NCBI RefSeq assembly: GCF_025660655.1
Contig: NZ_JAOTIN010000010.1
Location: 1-64,000, forward strand
Direction: 5' to 3'
Source: Streptococcus sp. CSL10205-OR2
GTDB lineage: Bacteria > Bacillota > Bacilli > Lactobacillales > Streptococcaceae
Length of the DNA stretch: 64,000 nt
Below are positions 28,361 through 35,961 of the stretch, in pieces (within the stretch, counting starts at the first letter, position 1; each line of letters begins with the position of its first letter). The notes below the pieces were generated by a model. The model had not been told where the DNA came from and ran no database searches. It was given only the letters and a program-made list of their open reading frames with translations. A program made the position numbers and the translations under genes.

Positions 28361-29056
28361 TTAATCTCCCAATAAGTATACTTTCTGAATATTTATCTCT
28401 TCTATTCTTTGTTCATTGTTGACAATTTGGTTATTAATTGTAAATCCATCATCAATATCAAAGAAGCTTAATTGACCTTCGGCAATATTGTTTTCTCCAT
28501 CCACTTCATTACCTAACAACTCAGTCAATGCAAAAGGAATTTTCTTAACTGTACTTGGGTGTCCTTTTACTATCTGCCATTCATTAAACCATATCAAATC
28601 ACCGGTATCTGGATGTCTTTGTGTTAGAGTGTCCCCTCTGACAATATTTTTATAGATAAGATAATGTGCTGATTTATAAAGATCCGTCCTACTACTTAAT
28701 TTAACACCAAATGCCTCTTCATACCAATCTAAATAGTATACAAACATTCGTGATCTTGCCACTTCTAAATTATCTTCCAAAAATTCAATACCATATATAG
28801 ACGATAAAGCTATTAAAGATTTTGTTTTCCAATTTCGCTTATCATATTTTTTCACCATTGCCTTTAGCTTGCGTTCTAAAATAGCCTGTAAAAAATTACC
28901 ATCCCCCGCTGCTGGTTCAAGGAAAGTAGCCGATATATCTTCACAAGCTTCTTTTACACCAGGAGTATCCAACATTTTTTGGACCATCCACGAGGGTGTA
29001 AAAACCTCTCCGTGCTTTTGTACTCTATGTTTTGATTTAATTAAATTTTCTTTCAA
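28361..29056 (-). CDS. N6-adenine DNA methyltransferase-like subunit without motif IV
   Basis: 231 residues. It shows motif X (HGEVFTPSWMVQKML, about 14-28), a textbook SAM-binding motif I (FLEPAAGDGNFL, about 45-56), motif II acid (YGIEFLEDN) and NIVRGDTL, which resembles the motif III strand. The chain then continues with FNEWQIVKG and a Glu/Asn-rich tail, and the catalytic (D/N)PPY motif IV is absent. The downstream fusion protein has NPPY but an atypical motif I. The start is TTG: AAGGAG sits 6 nt upstream, and the nearby ATG is out of frame with an immediate stop. It is the first gene of the three-gene island, with an extended -10 promoter at 29091-29096. Confidence 0.75.
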   Translation of the reverse strand: MKENLIKSKHRVQKHGEVFTPSWMVQKMLDTPGVKEACEDISATFLEPAAGDGNFLQAILERKLKAMVKKYDKRNWKTKSLIALSSIYGIEFLEDNLEVARSRMFVYYLDWYEEAFGVKLSSRTDLYKSAHYLIYKNIVRGDTLTQRHPDTGDLIWFNEWQIVKGHPSTVKKIPFALTELLGNEVDGENNIAEGQLSFFDIDDGFTINNQIVNNEQRIEEINIQKVYLLGD

Positions 29057-29090
29057 AGCATACTCCTTGAAAATAGTTATTCTACCTATT

Positions 29091-29099
29091 ATTATACCA
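29091..29099 (-). promoter_or_regulatory. Extended -10 promoter of the restriction-like operon
   Basis: TGG-TATAAT on the minus strand, -10 at 29096-29091, 35 nt before the TTG start. A consensus -35 at the right distance is not evident. Confidence 0.5.
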
Positions 29100-29335
29100 T
29101 TTTATTATCATGTCTATTATTCTTTCGAAAAAGTATCTGAAAGAACTATTAAAAAACATAGTATGAAAATTCTTCTTACTGTATTATTTTAACTAGATTG
29201 TTACCATTTTACTTAATATTATAACACTTTTACTACATTTTTATATAAATAACAACATTTTTTCAACAAAAACTTAACAAAACAACTTATTTTGTCTACT
29301 TTTTATTTTCCAACACACCAAAAAAATATCTCTCA

Positions 29336-29405
29336 CTGGGTACCTTGATTTCTCAACGCCCCATAACCGATAATCAAGAAGAATAGCGAAACGAGGAAGT
29401 TCCTG
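29336..29405 (-). pseudogene. C-terminal remnant of a DUF5684-type membrane protein gene
   Basis: The minus strand reads NFLVSLFFLIIGYGALRNQG then TQ and stop. This matches the C-terminal IFLLSPLFISIIGYGASEYQGVQ of the intact DUF5684 gene at 34568, and the DNA is recognisably similar (CCATAACCGATAATC in both). Upstream the frame is closed by stops and no N-terminal part remains. Confidence 0.7.
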
Positions 29406-29457
29406 TATTATATGTTCAAGGAGTCGTTTTTCCCACCTTTAAACAATAAGTTTTTCC

Positions 29458-29486
29458 TTGCTTTTTCTTTTGAAAAGGGTTACAAT
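29458..29486 (+). promoter_or_regulatory. Promoter of psuK-psuG
   Basis: -35 TTGCTT (29458-29463), 17-bp spacer, -10 TACAAT (29481-29486). Confidence 0.65.
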
Positions 29487-29542
29487 GAGTTTATATTAGA
29501 CAAAAGTCATTTTTAAACATTTGTTTACAGGAGGTGATACTT

Positions 29543-30655
29543 ATTCTTAATGAGAAAGAACAAGCAGTACTAGAGCTCATCCGTCAACATCCTTTTTACG
29601 CTCAGCAGGAGATTGCCGAGCAAATAGGATTATCACGTTCAGCTGTTGCCAACATGATTTCGGACTTGATTAGGCGCAATTATCTCTTGGGTAGAGCATA
29701 CATTATCAATGATGAGGTGCCTGTTGTCTGTATTGGCGGTATGAATGTCGACCGCAAATTTTACGCCAAGCAAAAGTTGATTTTGAAGACGTCAAATCCC
29801 GTCAGCAGTTCGGTTTCCATCGGAGGTGTTGGTCGAAATATCGCTGAAAACCTAGGGCGTTTGGGGGAAAATGTCGTCATGCTTTCTAGAGCAGGGGACG
29901 ATCAAGATTGGGACTTAATCAAATCTGCTTCAGAGTCCTACATGAATCTACGTCAGGTTGATGTCTGCCCAGAAGAGGCGACAAGCTCCTACACAGCTAT
30001 CATCGATACCGATGGAGACATGAGTATGGCTTTAGCCAACATGGCTATCTGCGACGGTATGACTGTGTCATGGTTAGAGCAATACGAAAACCTCTTGTCT
30101 AGAAGTAAGGCCTTGGTGGTTGACCTCAATCTCCCTCAGGAGAGTCTCGCCTATCTCATCAAGTTAGCAAGAGAAAGAGACTTGGCCCTAGCCATCATCC
30201 CCGTTTCAGCACCCAAGATGGCCAATCTTCCCAAAGATTTAACCGGTGTTGAATGGTTGATTGTCAATCAAGATGAGAGCGAACTCTTTTTTGATAAACC
30301 CTTGGGGTCTAGTGAAGATTTAGAAGACCTGGCAAAGCTTTGGTTACAAACGGGTCTCAAGCAAGTTTTGATCACAAGAGGAGCCAAATCAATGCTCTAT
30401 GCTAATCAGGATGGGAAGCGACAAGTCATGACCCCTAAAATAGTCCAACAAATGGTAGATGCTACAGGTGCAGGCGACTCCCTATCAGCAGGTATTCTGT
30501 TTGGTTGGCTCAATGAGTTTAGTTCTCAAGAAACCCTTGAATTTGGTCTGACCAATGCCTACCACACCATTCAATCACAAGACACGGTTAGAAAAAATTT
30601 ATCGCGTCAATCGTTTTTACAAGAAAGAAAGGAACTTTTTACCCATGAATCTTAA
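29543..30655 (+). CDS. psuK: Pseudouridine kinase-type PfkB sugar kinase with N-terminal HTH domain
   Basis: Phosphorylates pseudouridine to its 5'-phosphate for PsuG. About 370 residues: an N-terminal winged-helix domain ([37 protein letters not shown]) followed by a PfkB kinase domain with [22 protein letters not shown]-type segment [17 protein letters not shown], and the catalytic/anion-hole [13 protein letters not shown]. The HTH suggests that it also senses or regulates. Start choice is unusual: the only good ribosome site, AGGAGGTGAT (29529-29538), lies 8 nt before an ATT codon that gives MLNEKEQ. The in-frame GTG at 29534 lies inside that ribosome site, and the nearest ATG is out of frame. 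It overlaps psuG by 11 bp. Confidence 0.82.
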   Translation: MLNEKEQAVLELIRQHPFYAQQEIAEQIGLSRSAVANMISDLIRRNYLLGRAYIINDEVPVVCIGGMNVDRKFYAKQKLILKTSNPVSSSVSIGGVGRNIAENLGRLGENVVMLSRAGDDQDWDLIKSASESYMNLRQVDVCPEEATSSYTAIIDTDGDMSMALANMAICDGMTVSWLEQYENLLSRSKALVVDLNLPQESLAYLIKLARERDLALAIIPVSAPKMANLPKDLTGVEWLIVNQDESELFFDKPLGSSEDLEDLAKLWLQTGLKQVLITRGAKSMLYANQDGKRQVMTPKIVQQMVDATGAGDSLSAGILFGWLNEFSSQETLEFGLTNAYHTIQSQDTVRKNLSRQSFLQERKELFTHES

Positions 30656-31562
30656 TGCCTACTTAGAATTTTCACCAGAGGTTGAAGCCGCAAAAGCAGC
30701 TGGAAAACCCATCGTTGCCTTGGAGTCAACCATCATTTCTCACGGTATGCCTTATCCGCAAAACGTAGAAATGGCTAAAACGGTCGAACAAATTATTCGA
30801 GACAACGGAGCTGTTCCTGCAACCATCGCCATTATGGATGGTAAGTACAAGATTGGCTTATCAGAAGCCGATTTAGAACGCTTAGCGACAGAAAAAAATG
30901 TCGCCAAGGTGTCACGTCGTGACTTAGCTGAAATCATCGCTACCAAACGTATTGGGGCAACGACTGTTGCAACAACGATGATTGGTGCAGCCTTTGCCGG
31001 GATTAAATTCTTTGTCACAGGCGGTATTGGTGGCGTGCATCGTGGCTATGAAGAAACGATGGATGTGTCTGCTGACTTGGAAGAATTAGCACAAACGTCA
31101 GTGACTGTTATTTGTGCGGGTGCCAAATCCATCCTTGACCTGCCAAGAACATTAGAATATTTAGAAACCAAAGGTGTCCCAGTAGTCGGCTATAAGACAG
31201 ATGTCCTTCCAGCCTTCTTTACTGGAACAAGCCCATATAAACTCAATACATCAGCCGACTCAGTAGAGACGATTGCTGCTATGGTTAAGACGAGTGATGA
31301 CCTCGGTCTTAAAGGAGGCGTACTAGTCGCCAATCCTATTCCAAAAGAACATGAATTAGATGCTGACTATATTGACAGCATTATTGAGAATGCTGTTGCA
31401 GAAGCCGAAGCAAAAGGGATTGTTGGTAAAGATATCACACCATTCTTGTTAAGTAAGATTGTTGAATTAACAGACGGCAAGAGCCTAAAAGCAAATATCC
31501 AATTAGTCTACAATAATGCTAAAGTCGGTGCACAAATTGCAAAAAGCTATAATAACTTGTAA
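30645..31562 (+). CDS. psuG: Pseudouridine-5'-phosphate glycosidase
   Basis: Splits pseudouridine 5'-phosphate reversibly into uracil and ribose 5-phosphate, completing the salvage path begun by PsuK. 305 residues, full length for the family. Characteristic segments: [16 protein letters not shown] (catalytic Glu), [21 protein letters not shown] (with the Lys that forms the ring-opened ribose adduct near 150-170), [12 protein letters not shown], and [12 protein letters not shown]. The ATG at 30645 follows AAGGAAC; upstream in-frame codons lie within psuK. It forms an operon with psuK and ends at the terminator at 31588. Confidence 0.95.
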   Translation: MNLNAYLEFSPEVEAAKAAGKPIVALESTIISHGMPYPQNVEMAKTVEQIIRDNGAVPATIAIMDGKYKIGLSEADLERLATEKNVAKVSRRDLAEIIATKRIGATTVATTMIGAAFAGIKFFVTGGIGGVHRGYEETMDVSADLEELAQTSVTVICAGAKSILDLPRTLEYLETKGVPVVGYKTDVLPAFFTGTSPYKLNTSADSVETIAAMVKTSDDLGLKGGVLVANPIPKEHELDADYIDSIIENAVAEAEAKGIVGKDITPFLLSKIVELTDGKSLKANIQLVYNNAKVGAQIAKSYNNL

Positions 31563-31587
31563 TAGAAAAGAAATCACATCATATATT

Positions 31588-31619
31588 CTACTAGGAGCCA
31601 ACTCCTAGTAGTTTTTTTG
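31588..31619 (+). terminator. Terminator of psuK-psuG
   Basis: CTACTAGGAG-CCAA-CTCCTAGTAG followed by TTTTTTT. Confidence 0.92.
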
Positions 31620-31699
31620 ATTTTGATAGCCATCTATTATCAATCAGTGAAAGTTTTGGTAGAATTGATGGCAATTCTGGCAACAATTCATCACATTGA

Positions 31700-31728
31700 T
31701 TGAGGACGACTGCTTTCTATGTTAGAAT
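31700..31728 (+). promoter_or_regulatory. Promoter of the 62-residue membrane protein gene
   Basis: -35 TTGAGG (31700-31705), 17-bp spacer, extended -10 TGT-TAGAAT (31723-31728). Confidence 0.6.
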
Positions 31729-31782
31729 ATTGCCGAAAAGGTGTCTCACGTCTTTATATATTACGAAAAGGAGCTTAATGTA

Positions 31783-31971
31783 ATGATTCGATTTATCTCT
31801 ATTATTTTTTTAGTCCTTTATCTCACATTTGGAGTTGCTGTCATCAAGAATCATTCAAAACTTAATTTAAGCAAACCTTTAAAGATTATTTTATTAGTAA
31901 TCTATCTAGTTGTATTAGCGTTGATGTTATATGCCACACTAGTTATCGTGATGTTTGGATATAATTCTTAA
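31783..31971 (+). CDS. Small hypothetical two-helix membrane protein
   Basis: 62 residues from the ATG at 31783, which follows AAAAGGAG by 9 nt; the open frame continues upstream to a GTG without a ribosome site. Two hydrophobic helices (IRFISIIFLVLYLTFGVAVI and IILLVIYLVVLALMLYATLVI) flank a short basic loop KNHSKLNLSKPLK. There is no known family or neighbour link. The promoter, the ribosome site and the clean helix pattern make it a believable gene; function unknown. Confidence 0.55.
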   Translation: MIRFISIIFLVLYLTFGVAVIKNHSKLNLSKPLKIILLVIYLVVLALMLYATLVIVMFGYNS

Positions 31972-32080
31972 AATGATTCCCAAAAAATTTTTTTAGAGCT
32001 TATGCAGTTAAGTAATCACGTATTCACTTTATTTTTTGTATATTCATTTTATAATGTATTTACAAAAGGAGGTAACTACC

Positions 32081-32302
32081 ATGAATGTTGTTTTGCGTAA
32101 AACTGGGAACAGTACCGTCATTACTATCCCAAATAAAATTAGAAAGATCCTTGGAGTAGAAATTGGAGAAGAAATCGAATTCGAGACATCTGGAAATACG
32201 GTTATCATTCGCAAAGCTAAACCAAAATTTGGTTTTGATAAAGAACTAAAAAAAGCTATGAACCAATACGATGAACTGTTGAAAGAATTGGTAGATAAAT
32301 GA
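32081..32302 (+). CDS. AbrB/MazE-family antitoxin of a Doc-type toxin-antitoxin pair
   Basis: 73 residues with a swapped-hairpin AbrB DNA-binding domain: NVVLRKTGNSTVITIPNKIRKILGVEIGEEIEF and the C-terminal strand TVIIRKA. A short acidic/basic tail (FDKELKKAMNQYDELLKELVDK) would neutralise the toxin. AAAGGAGG is 8 nt from the ATG. The stop overlaps (ATGA) the start of a Doc-like reading frame, the standard antitoxin-toxin coupling, but the toxin frame stops after 15 codons. The antitoxin could still act as a DNA-binding regulator or protect against a related toxin elsewhere. Confidence 0.8.
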   Translation: MNVVLRKTGNSTVITIPNKIRKILGVEIGEEIEFETSGNTVIIRKAKPKFGFDKELKKAMNQYDELLKELVDK

Positions 32303-32346
32303 GATATCTAACCGCTGAAGATATTATCAAAATCAATGTTGAATAG
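32299..32346 (+). pseudogene. doc: Truncated Doc (death-on-curing) toxin, 15 codons
   Basis: Reads MRYLTAEDIIKINVE then TAG. Doc proteins begin M-R-Y-L-T-x-E-x-I-x-x-I, and the ATGA overlap with the antitoxin is typical of the pair. Nothing resembling the Fic core (HxFx(D/A)GNKR) follows in any plus frame before the terminator, so the toxin body was lost and not merely interrupted. Confidence 0.65.
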
Positions 32347-32464
32347 GTTATACTTAACTAGACAATCTTATAAAGTGTTCTATACTGAAAAAATAGGAGA
32401 AAATCTGATTGTTTTTAAAGCAACTAAACGACTTAAAAATAAAAGTACATTTTATGTTAAACAA

Positions 32465-32500
32465 AAAAACAGGATCATTATTGAACCTGTTTTTTTCTGT
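32465..32500 (+). terminator. Terminator after the antitoxin/Doc remnant
   Basis: AACAGGATCA-TTAT-TGAACCTGTT, one A-A mismatch, followed by TTTTTTC. Confidence 0.7.
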
Positions 32501-32556
32501 TGATAATCTAAGGAAAAAATCAATAATTAGTTACCTATTACATTTTCAATAAGTTC

Positions 32557-33456
32557 TTATTCATCACCTAAAATCGACAAGTACATATCCAATCGCTCAT
32601 TAACATATTTAGCGAACAAATTTTCCATTTCAGAGAGACTACCTTTTGAATGGTAATCATCAAAGGCTTGATAATAAGCTAAGCGATCCGTAAATTTAAT
32701 ATCAATTGGTGGATAGCCTGCTTTCATCAATTCTAAGTTGACCAGTAAACGACCTGTTCGACCGTTGCCATCAATAAATGGATGAATGCTTTCAAATTCA
32801 ATATGAAGACGTGCCATTTTAGTCATCATATTTTCTTGACTCGCAAGATAAGATTCTAATAGCTGTTCCATTTTAGGACGAATCAAAAAGGGTTGAACAG
32901 GTACATTAGCAGCCCCCATAATACGAACAGGAACTTTCCGATAGATACCTCTATCCTCTTTTTTATCAGATAAAACCAGGTGATGGATATCTTTAATAAC
33001 TTGCTCTGTTAGTGATTGATTTTCTGATACTAGAGCTTGAACATATTGGAAAGCCTCTCGGTGACCAATGGCTTCCATATGATCTTTTAGAGATTTTTGA
33101 TCAATGGTTAGCCCTCTCAAAACCATATCTGTTTCACGAAGAGTCAGTGTGTTACCTTCAATGGCGTTAGAGTTATAAGTGTATTCAACGGTAAATTCTT
33201 CATTTAAGCGTTCTAATTCTCCCCTTGTTAAGGGTCTCAAAGTGGCCAGTTTAACCATTTTTTCCTCAATCAAGGGAAGAAGGCTTTCTGCCTTTTTATA
33301 ACGGCCATCTGCAGGTTTTTTGCTATCAACAGGAATTTTCCAAGCACGTCCCTCTCGAATGACTCCAGGAATTTTTCCCTCCTTGCACAAGGTACGGATA
33401 CGTCTATCTGAAATTCCCCAAAGTTCGGCAGCTTGTCTGACAGTCATGTATGCCAT
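32557..33456 (-). CDS. Fic-domain protein (class II, autoinhibited) with N-terminal HTH
   Basis: 299 residues. An N-terminal MerR/excisionase-like helix-turn-helix (MTVRQAAELWGISDRRIRTLCKEGKIPGV, about 4-32) precedes a Fic domain. The catalytic loop HPFIDGNGRTGR (225-236) is a complete HxFx(D/E)GNGRxxR motif, so AMP or similar nucleotidyl transfer to a target hydroxyl is likely. The inhibitory helix motif SNAIEGN (96-102, [S/T]xxxE[G/N]) lies N-terminal to it, defining class II, where its Glu blocks productive ATP binding. The target is unknown. GAGG precedes the ATG. Three GGAA(C/T)AA-type repeats upstream of its promoter suggest autoregulation by its own HTH. Confidence 0.9.
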   Translation of the reverse strand: MAYMTVRQAAELWGISDRRIRTLCKEGKIPGVIREGRAWKIPVDSKKPADGRYKKAESLLPLIEEKMVKLATLRPLTRGELERLNEEFTVEYTYNSNAIEGNTLTLRETDMVLRGLTIDQKSLKDHMEAIGHREAFQYVQALVSENQSLTEQVIKDIHHLVLSDKKEDRGIYRKVPVRIMGAANVPVQPFLIRPKMEQLLESYLASQENMMTKMARLHIEFESIHPFIDGNGRTGRLLVNLELMKAGYPPIDIKFTDRLAYYQAFDDYHSKGSLSEMENLFAKYVNERLDMYLSILGDE

Positions 33457-33492
33457 ATAGAAATCCTCACTTTCTACTCCATTATACCACAG

Positions 33493-33547
33493 TACGGAAC
33501 AATAGGTGATTTATTGGAATAAAACTTCTGATTTATCGGAACAATAG
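33493..33547 (-). promoter_or_regulatory. Three direct repeats and extended -10 promoter upstream of the Fic gene
   Basis: Plus-strand copies TACGGAACAATAG (33493), ATTGGAATAAAAC (33514) and ATCGGAACAATAG (33535) are spaced 21-22 bp apart, two helical turns. They lie just before the TGG-TATAAT extended -10 on the minus strand (-10 at 33486-33481). The array resembles an operator for a DNA-binding protein, most simply the gene's own HTH. Confidence 0.55.
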
Positions 33548-33570
33548 AAAGAAAAAGATTAGCTGGAGCT

Positions 33571-33594
33571 TGTACTGACCTCCAAAAGTTAGAG
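33571..33594. repeat. Possible solo terminal repeat of an IS3-type element
   Basis: TGTACTGACCTCCAAAAGTT-AGAG resembles the ends of IS150-group elements in streptococci (TGTACTGxCCCCxAAAAGTT). No transposase or second end is visible, so this would be a scar at most. Confidence 0.3.
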
Positions 33595-33657
33595 ATTATA
33601 TTTTAATAAAGGATTATTTTATATTCTTTTATATTTTTATTACTAATAGTAACCCGA

Positions 33658-34245
33658 CTAATTTGGTTTATATTCAGCTTTCTTTTCATATTCATTTTTG
33701 TTTTTAAAGTGATATTTTCCAATTTTATAAATCTCAGAAAATATTTTTTCTTTTCTAGCAGAGTCAACATACCAATTATCCTTTGTAATTCCTAATTCAT
33801 CTATATAGCTGATTACAAAAAAATTAACATCCATCTGAAAGTATTCTTCGAAAGTTGTTAAAATTCTCCTAGCATGATAATTCTTTGATATTAATAAAAC
33901 ATTTTTACTTTTTAATCCAAACTTTTTAACGATATGCGACGAAAATATTACATTTTCTAGTGTATTTTTTGCTTTTGTCTCAATAATAATATCTTTATTT
34001 GAAACACCTATATTGATTGCGTAATTTTTTAAAAACTCTGCTTCTGTTACATCATGTAATTTAGGATTATTACCCCCAGTAATTAATAACTTACTAGCTT
34101 TACCAGAATCTATTATTTTTTTTGCAATATCAATTGGTTGTGTTTGTGATGTTCCTGGAATAATTATCAAATTGCAAATTTGATTACTATCTTCTAAAAA
34201 CATAAAGGAGGTAATATCTTCGATTGTTCTTTGTAATGTCATCAT
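33658..34245 (-). CDS. YdcF/SanA-like DUF218 domain protein
   Basis: About 195 residues, starting MMTLQRT. The DUF218 fold signature is present: LIIIPGTSQTQP (first strand and loop), ASKLLITGGNN, TEAEFLKNYAINIGV, IIIETKAKNTLENVIFS, and NVLLISKNYHARRILTTF (the conserved SxxYHxxRa segment). Unlike SanA/ElyC it has no membrane anchor, so it should be cytoplasmic. Members are poorly characterised; some affect envelope biogenesis, and the YdcF branch binds SAM. A weak ribosome site (GAAAG) precedes the start. Monocistronic with an extended -10 (TGT-TATAAT, 34389-34384) about 140 nt upstream. Confidence 0.75.
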   Translation of the reverse strand: MMTLQRTIEDITSFMFLEDSNQICNLIIIPGTSQTQPIDIAKKIIDSGKASKLLITGGNNPKLHDVTEAEFLKNYAINIGVSNKDIIIETKAKNTLENVIFSSHIVKKFGLKSKNVLLISKNYHARRILTTFEEYFQMDVNFFVISYIDELGITKDNWYVDSARKEKIFSEIYKIGKYHFKNKNEYEKKAEYKPN

Positions 34246-34567
34246 TGTTTACTTTCTAAATATAATTTCTCTATAATTAGATGGGTTTTATTAAAACTTT
34301 CAATATTTCTATCGTAGCCACGAGTCACAAATATTTTCTCTCATTCTACTCTTTCTATCCACGACATCTCTTATCATATTTTTATTATAACATAGAGTAA
34401 TGGATAAAAAATATAATGCTTGAAACGAAAACTATATGAAAACGGATAGTCGAAGTTATCCGTTTTATTTTTGCCTGCCTTATTTTCCACATCAAAAAAC
34501 ACCTCTCCTATCTATTTCACTAGACAAGAGAAGTGTTTTTTCTTGGTTTTCAATACCAACCGAGTTT
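34246..34567. other. Intergenic region with two terminator hairpins
   Basis: No gene is seen. It contains the long leader and promoter of the YdcF-like gene, a hairpin AACGGATA/TATCCGTT with T residues on both strands (34439-34471), and the terminator at 34495-34541. Confidence 0.6.
34495..34541. terminator. Bidirectional terminator after the DUF5684 gene
   Basis: ACACCTCTC ... GAGAAGTGT arms flanked by A6 and T6, with an inner stem TCTAT/AGACA region. It faces the DUF5684 gene end. Confidence 0.65.
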
Positions 34568-35074
34568 CTATTTTCTTATCAATAGCATCTCTCGTTGGAC
34601 GCCTTGATATTCCGATGCACCATAACCGATAATCGAGATAAAAAGTGGAGACAACAAGAAGATACCGATACCAAAGGCTGTACTTTTGCCATAGCTCTTT
34701 GCCATATCTAAGCTAAATCTTATGCTGTAATAAATATTAATCACGGGAATCAGTAGAAGAACAAATTGCCAACCATTGCCGTAGATAATCTTACTGAGGA
34801 TGTAGAGGTTATAAATTGGGATTAAAACTTTCCACCCAGGTTCGTTTGCTTTTTCAAAAGTGCGCCAAGCACCAATAAGAGTCAAGATATTTAAAAATAG
34901 GAGGCTTAAAAGGATGTAAAGTAAGACTATGATGAGCCCCGTATAGAGTAATGCTGCAAATTCTTCAAATTCTAAGATAATATCTCTTATTTGATCAGGA
35001 ATTTGCCCAAGTTGTTCAATAATAAGAGGGAGTTTTTCCACAAAGGCCGGTAAATTTTTTAATTCTTCTATCAT
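34568..35074 (-). CDS. DUF5684-family membrane protein
   Basis: 168 residues. A short amphipathic N-terminus (LKNLPAFVEKLPLIIEQLGQIPDQIRDIILEF) is followed by four hydrophobic helices. The family signature is AWRTFEKANEPGWKVLIPIYNLYILSKI, then WQFVLLLIPVINIYYSIRFSLDMAKSYGKSTAFGIGIFLLSPLF. DUF5684 proteins are small, widespread and of unknown role. The ribosome site is weak (AGAAAGC). A fragment of a related gene lies at 29336-29405. It sits 51 bp after the DUF898-like gene and probably shares its transcript. Confidence 0.75.
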   Translation of the reverse strand: MIEELKNLPAFVEKLPLIIEQLGQIPDQIRDIILEFEEFAALLYTGLIIVLLYILLSLLFLNILTLIGAWRTFEKANEPGWKVLIPIYNLYILSKIIYGNGWQFVLLLIPVINIYYSIRFSLDMAKSYGKSTAFGIGIFLLSPLFISIIGYGASEYQGVQREMLLIRK

Positions 35075-35125
35075 AAAATGCTTTCTAATATTCAGTTGCT
35101 GATGCTATTGTGCTCAGCTAGTAGT

Positions 35126-35449
35126 TTATAACAATTCTTGTTCGTCAACAAAATGCGTGTGCGCCACTTTCCATTGTTCAATTTTAATCGCAACCCAAAA
35201 AGAGTAAATTCCAAAGGTAATAATGATGAGTACAAACCATTTTAACCATTGGACAAATAAATCGATAGCTGTACCACTAAAATAAAGGCGTCTGCCTTCA
35301 ATAACCGTATGGCTGACTTTCCATTTTAGTAGTATAACAATTGCCCATGGTGTTCCAATACCAGCTGTTAGAGCTGTTATCAACCATGCTAAAATACCGT
35401 AGAGGATATAATCGACTATCCCTCCATCAAAATAACTGTTTTGTTTCAT
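35126..35449 (-). CDS. DUF898-like small membrane protein
   Basis: 107 residues from the ATG at 35449, which has AAGGAG 6 nt upstream; an in-frame start seven codons earlier lacks a site. Two long hydrophobic segments (IVDYILYGILAWLITALTAGIGTPWAIVILLKW and WLKWFVLIIITFGIYSFWVAI) flank SHTVIEGRRLYFSGTAIDLF, the arrangement seen in DUF898 (YjgN-type) half repeats. Function unknown. It is followed closely by the DUF5684 gene; two small envelope proteins encoded together. Confidence 0.7.
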   Translation of the reverse strand: MKQNSYFDGGIVDYILYGILAWLITALTAGIGTPWAIVILLKWKVSHTVIEGRRLYFSGTAIDLFVQWLKWFVLIIITFGIYSFWVAIKIEQWKVAHTHFVDEQELL

Positions 35450-35493
35450 TTTTTCTCCTTCTATTGTCATCTAACGGATGAGTTTTTATTAAC

Positions 35494-35526
35494 AAAAAAG
35501 CACCTTGCAAAATCTTGCAAAGTGCC
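35494..35526 (-). terminator. Terminator of rplM-rpsI
   Basis: GCACTTTGCAA-GATT-TTGCAAGGTGC followed by TTTTTT on the minus strand, 24 bp past the rpsI stop. Confidence 0.9.
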
Positions 35527-35549
35527 TGTAGATAGTAATATCGCTGATA

Positions 35550-35942
35550 TTAACGTTTACTAAATTGTGATGCTTTACGTGCTTTTTTAAGACCTGGTTT
35601 CTTACGTTCAACCATACGTGCGTCACGAGTAAGAAGACCTGCGCGTTTCAATGAATCGCGGAAATCTGGATCTACTTGTAACAATGCACGCGCGATACCA
35701 TGACGGATCGCTCCTGATTGTCCAGCATAACCACCACCAACAACGTTAACGAAAACGTCGTATGAATCAGCAGTTGATGTCACTGCAAATGGTTGGTTGA
35801 TGATTAAACGAAGGTCAGCATGTGGGATGTATTCTTCAACATCTTTTTTATTAACAGTAATTTTTCCAGTACCTGGAACCAAACGAACGCGTGCAACAGC
35901 GTTTTTACGGCGTCCTGTACCTGCATATTGTGCTTGTGCCAT
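35550..35942 (-). CDS. rpsI: 30S ribosomal protein S9 (uS9)
   Basis: 130 residues, normal size. The N-terminal [19 protein letters not shown], the central NPF/[23 protein letters not shown] region and the basic C-terminal [12 protein letters not shown] tail, which reaches the P-site tRNA, are all present. AAAGGAG precedes the ATG. It follows rplM by 19 bp and shares its promoter and leader. Confidence 0.98.
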   Translation of the reverse strand: MAQAQYAGTGRRKNAVARVRLVPGTGKITVNKKDVEEYIPHADLRLIINQPFAVTSTADSYDVFVNVVGGGYAGQSGAIRHGIARALLQVDPDFRDSLKRAGLLTRDARMVERKKPGLKKARKASQFSKR

Positions 35943-35961
35943 TATTTAATGCTCCTTTCTC

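Larger units (their letters stand above)
29057..29533. other. Intergenic region between the restriction-like island and psuK
   Basis: It holds the island promoter, a poly-A/T stretch (29160-29300) with no recognised feature, the DUF5684 remnant, and the psuK promoter. No intact gene is supported. Confidence 0.6.

Noticed and set aside
23954-29056. Assignment of the island to BREX or DISARM
   Set aside because: No PglZ, BrxC, BrxL, DrmA/DrmB or phospholipase D partner genes are present; only the MTase/helicase theme is shared.
32340-32503. Open frame NRLYLTRQSYKVFYTEKIGENLIVF... after the Doc remnant
   Set aside because: About 54 codons with only a TTG start, no ribosome site, no recognised family and overlap with a terminator; possibly a gene fragment but not supportable.
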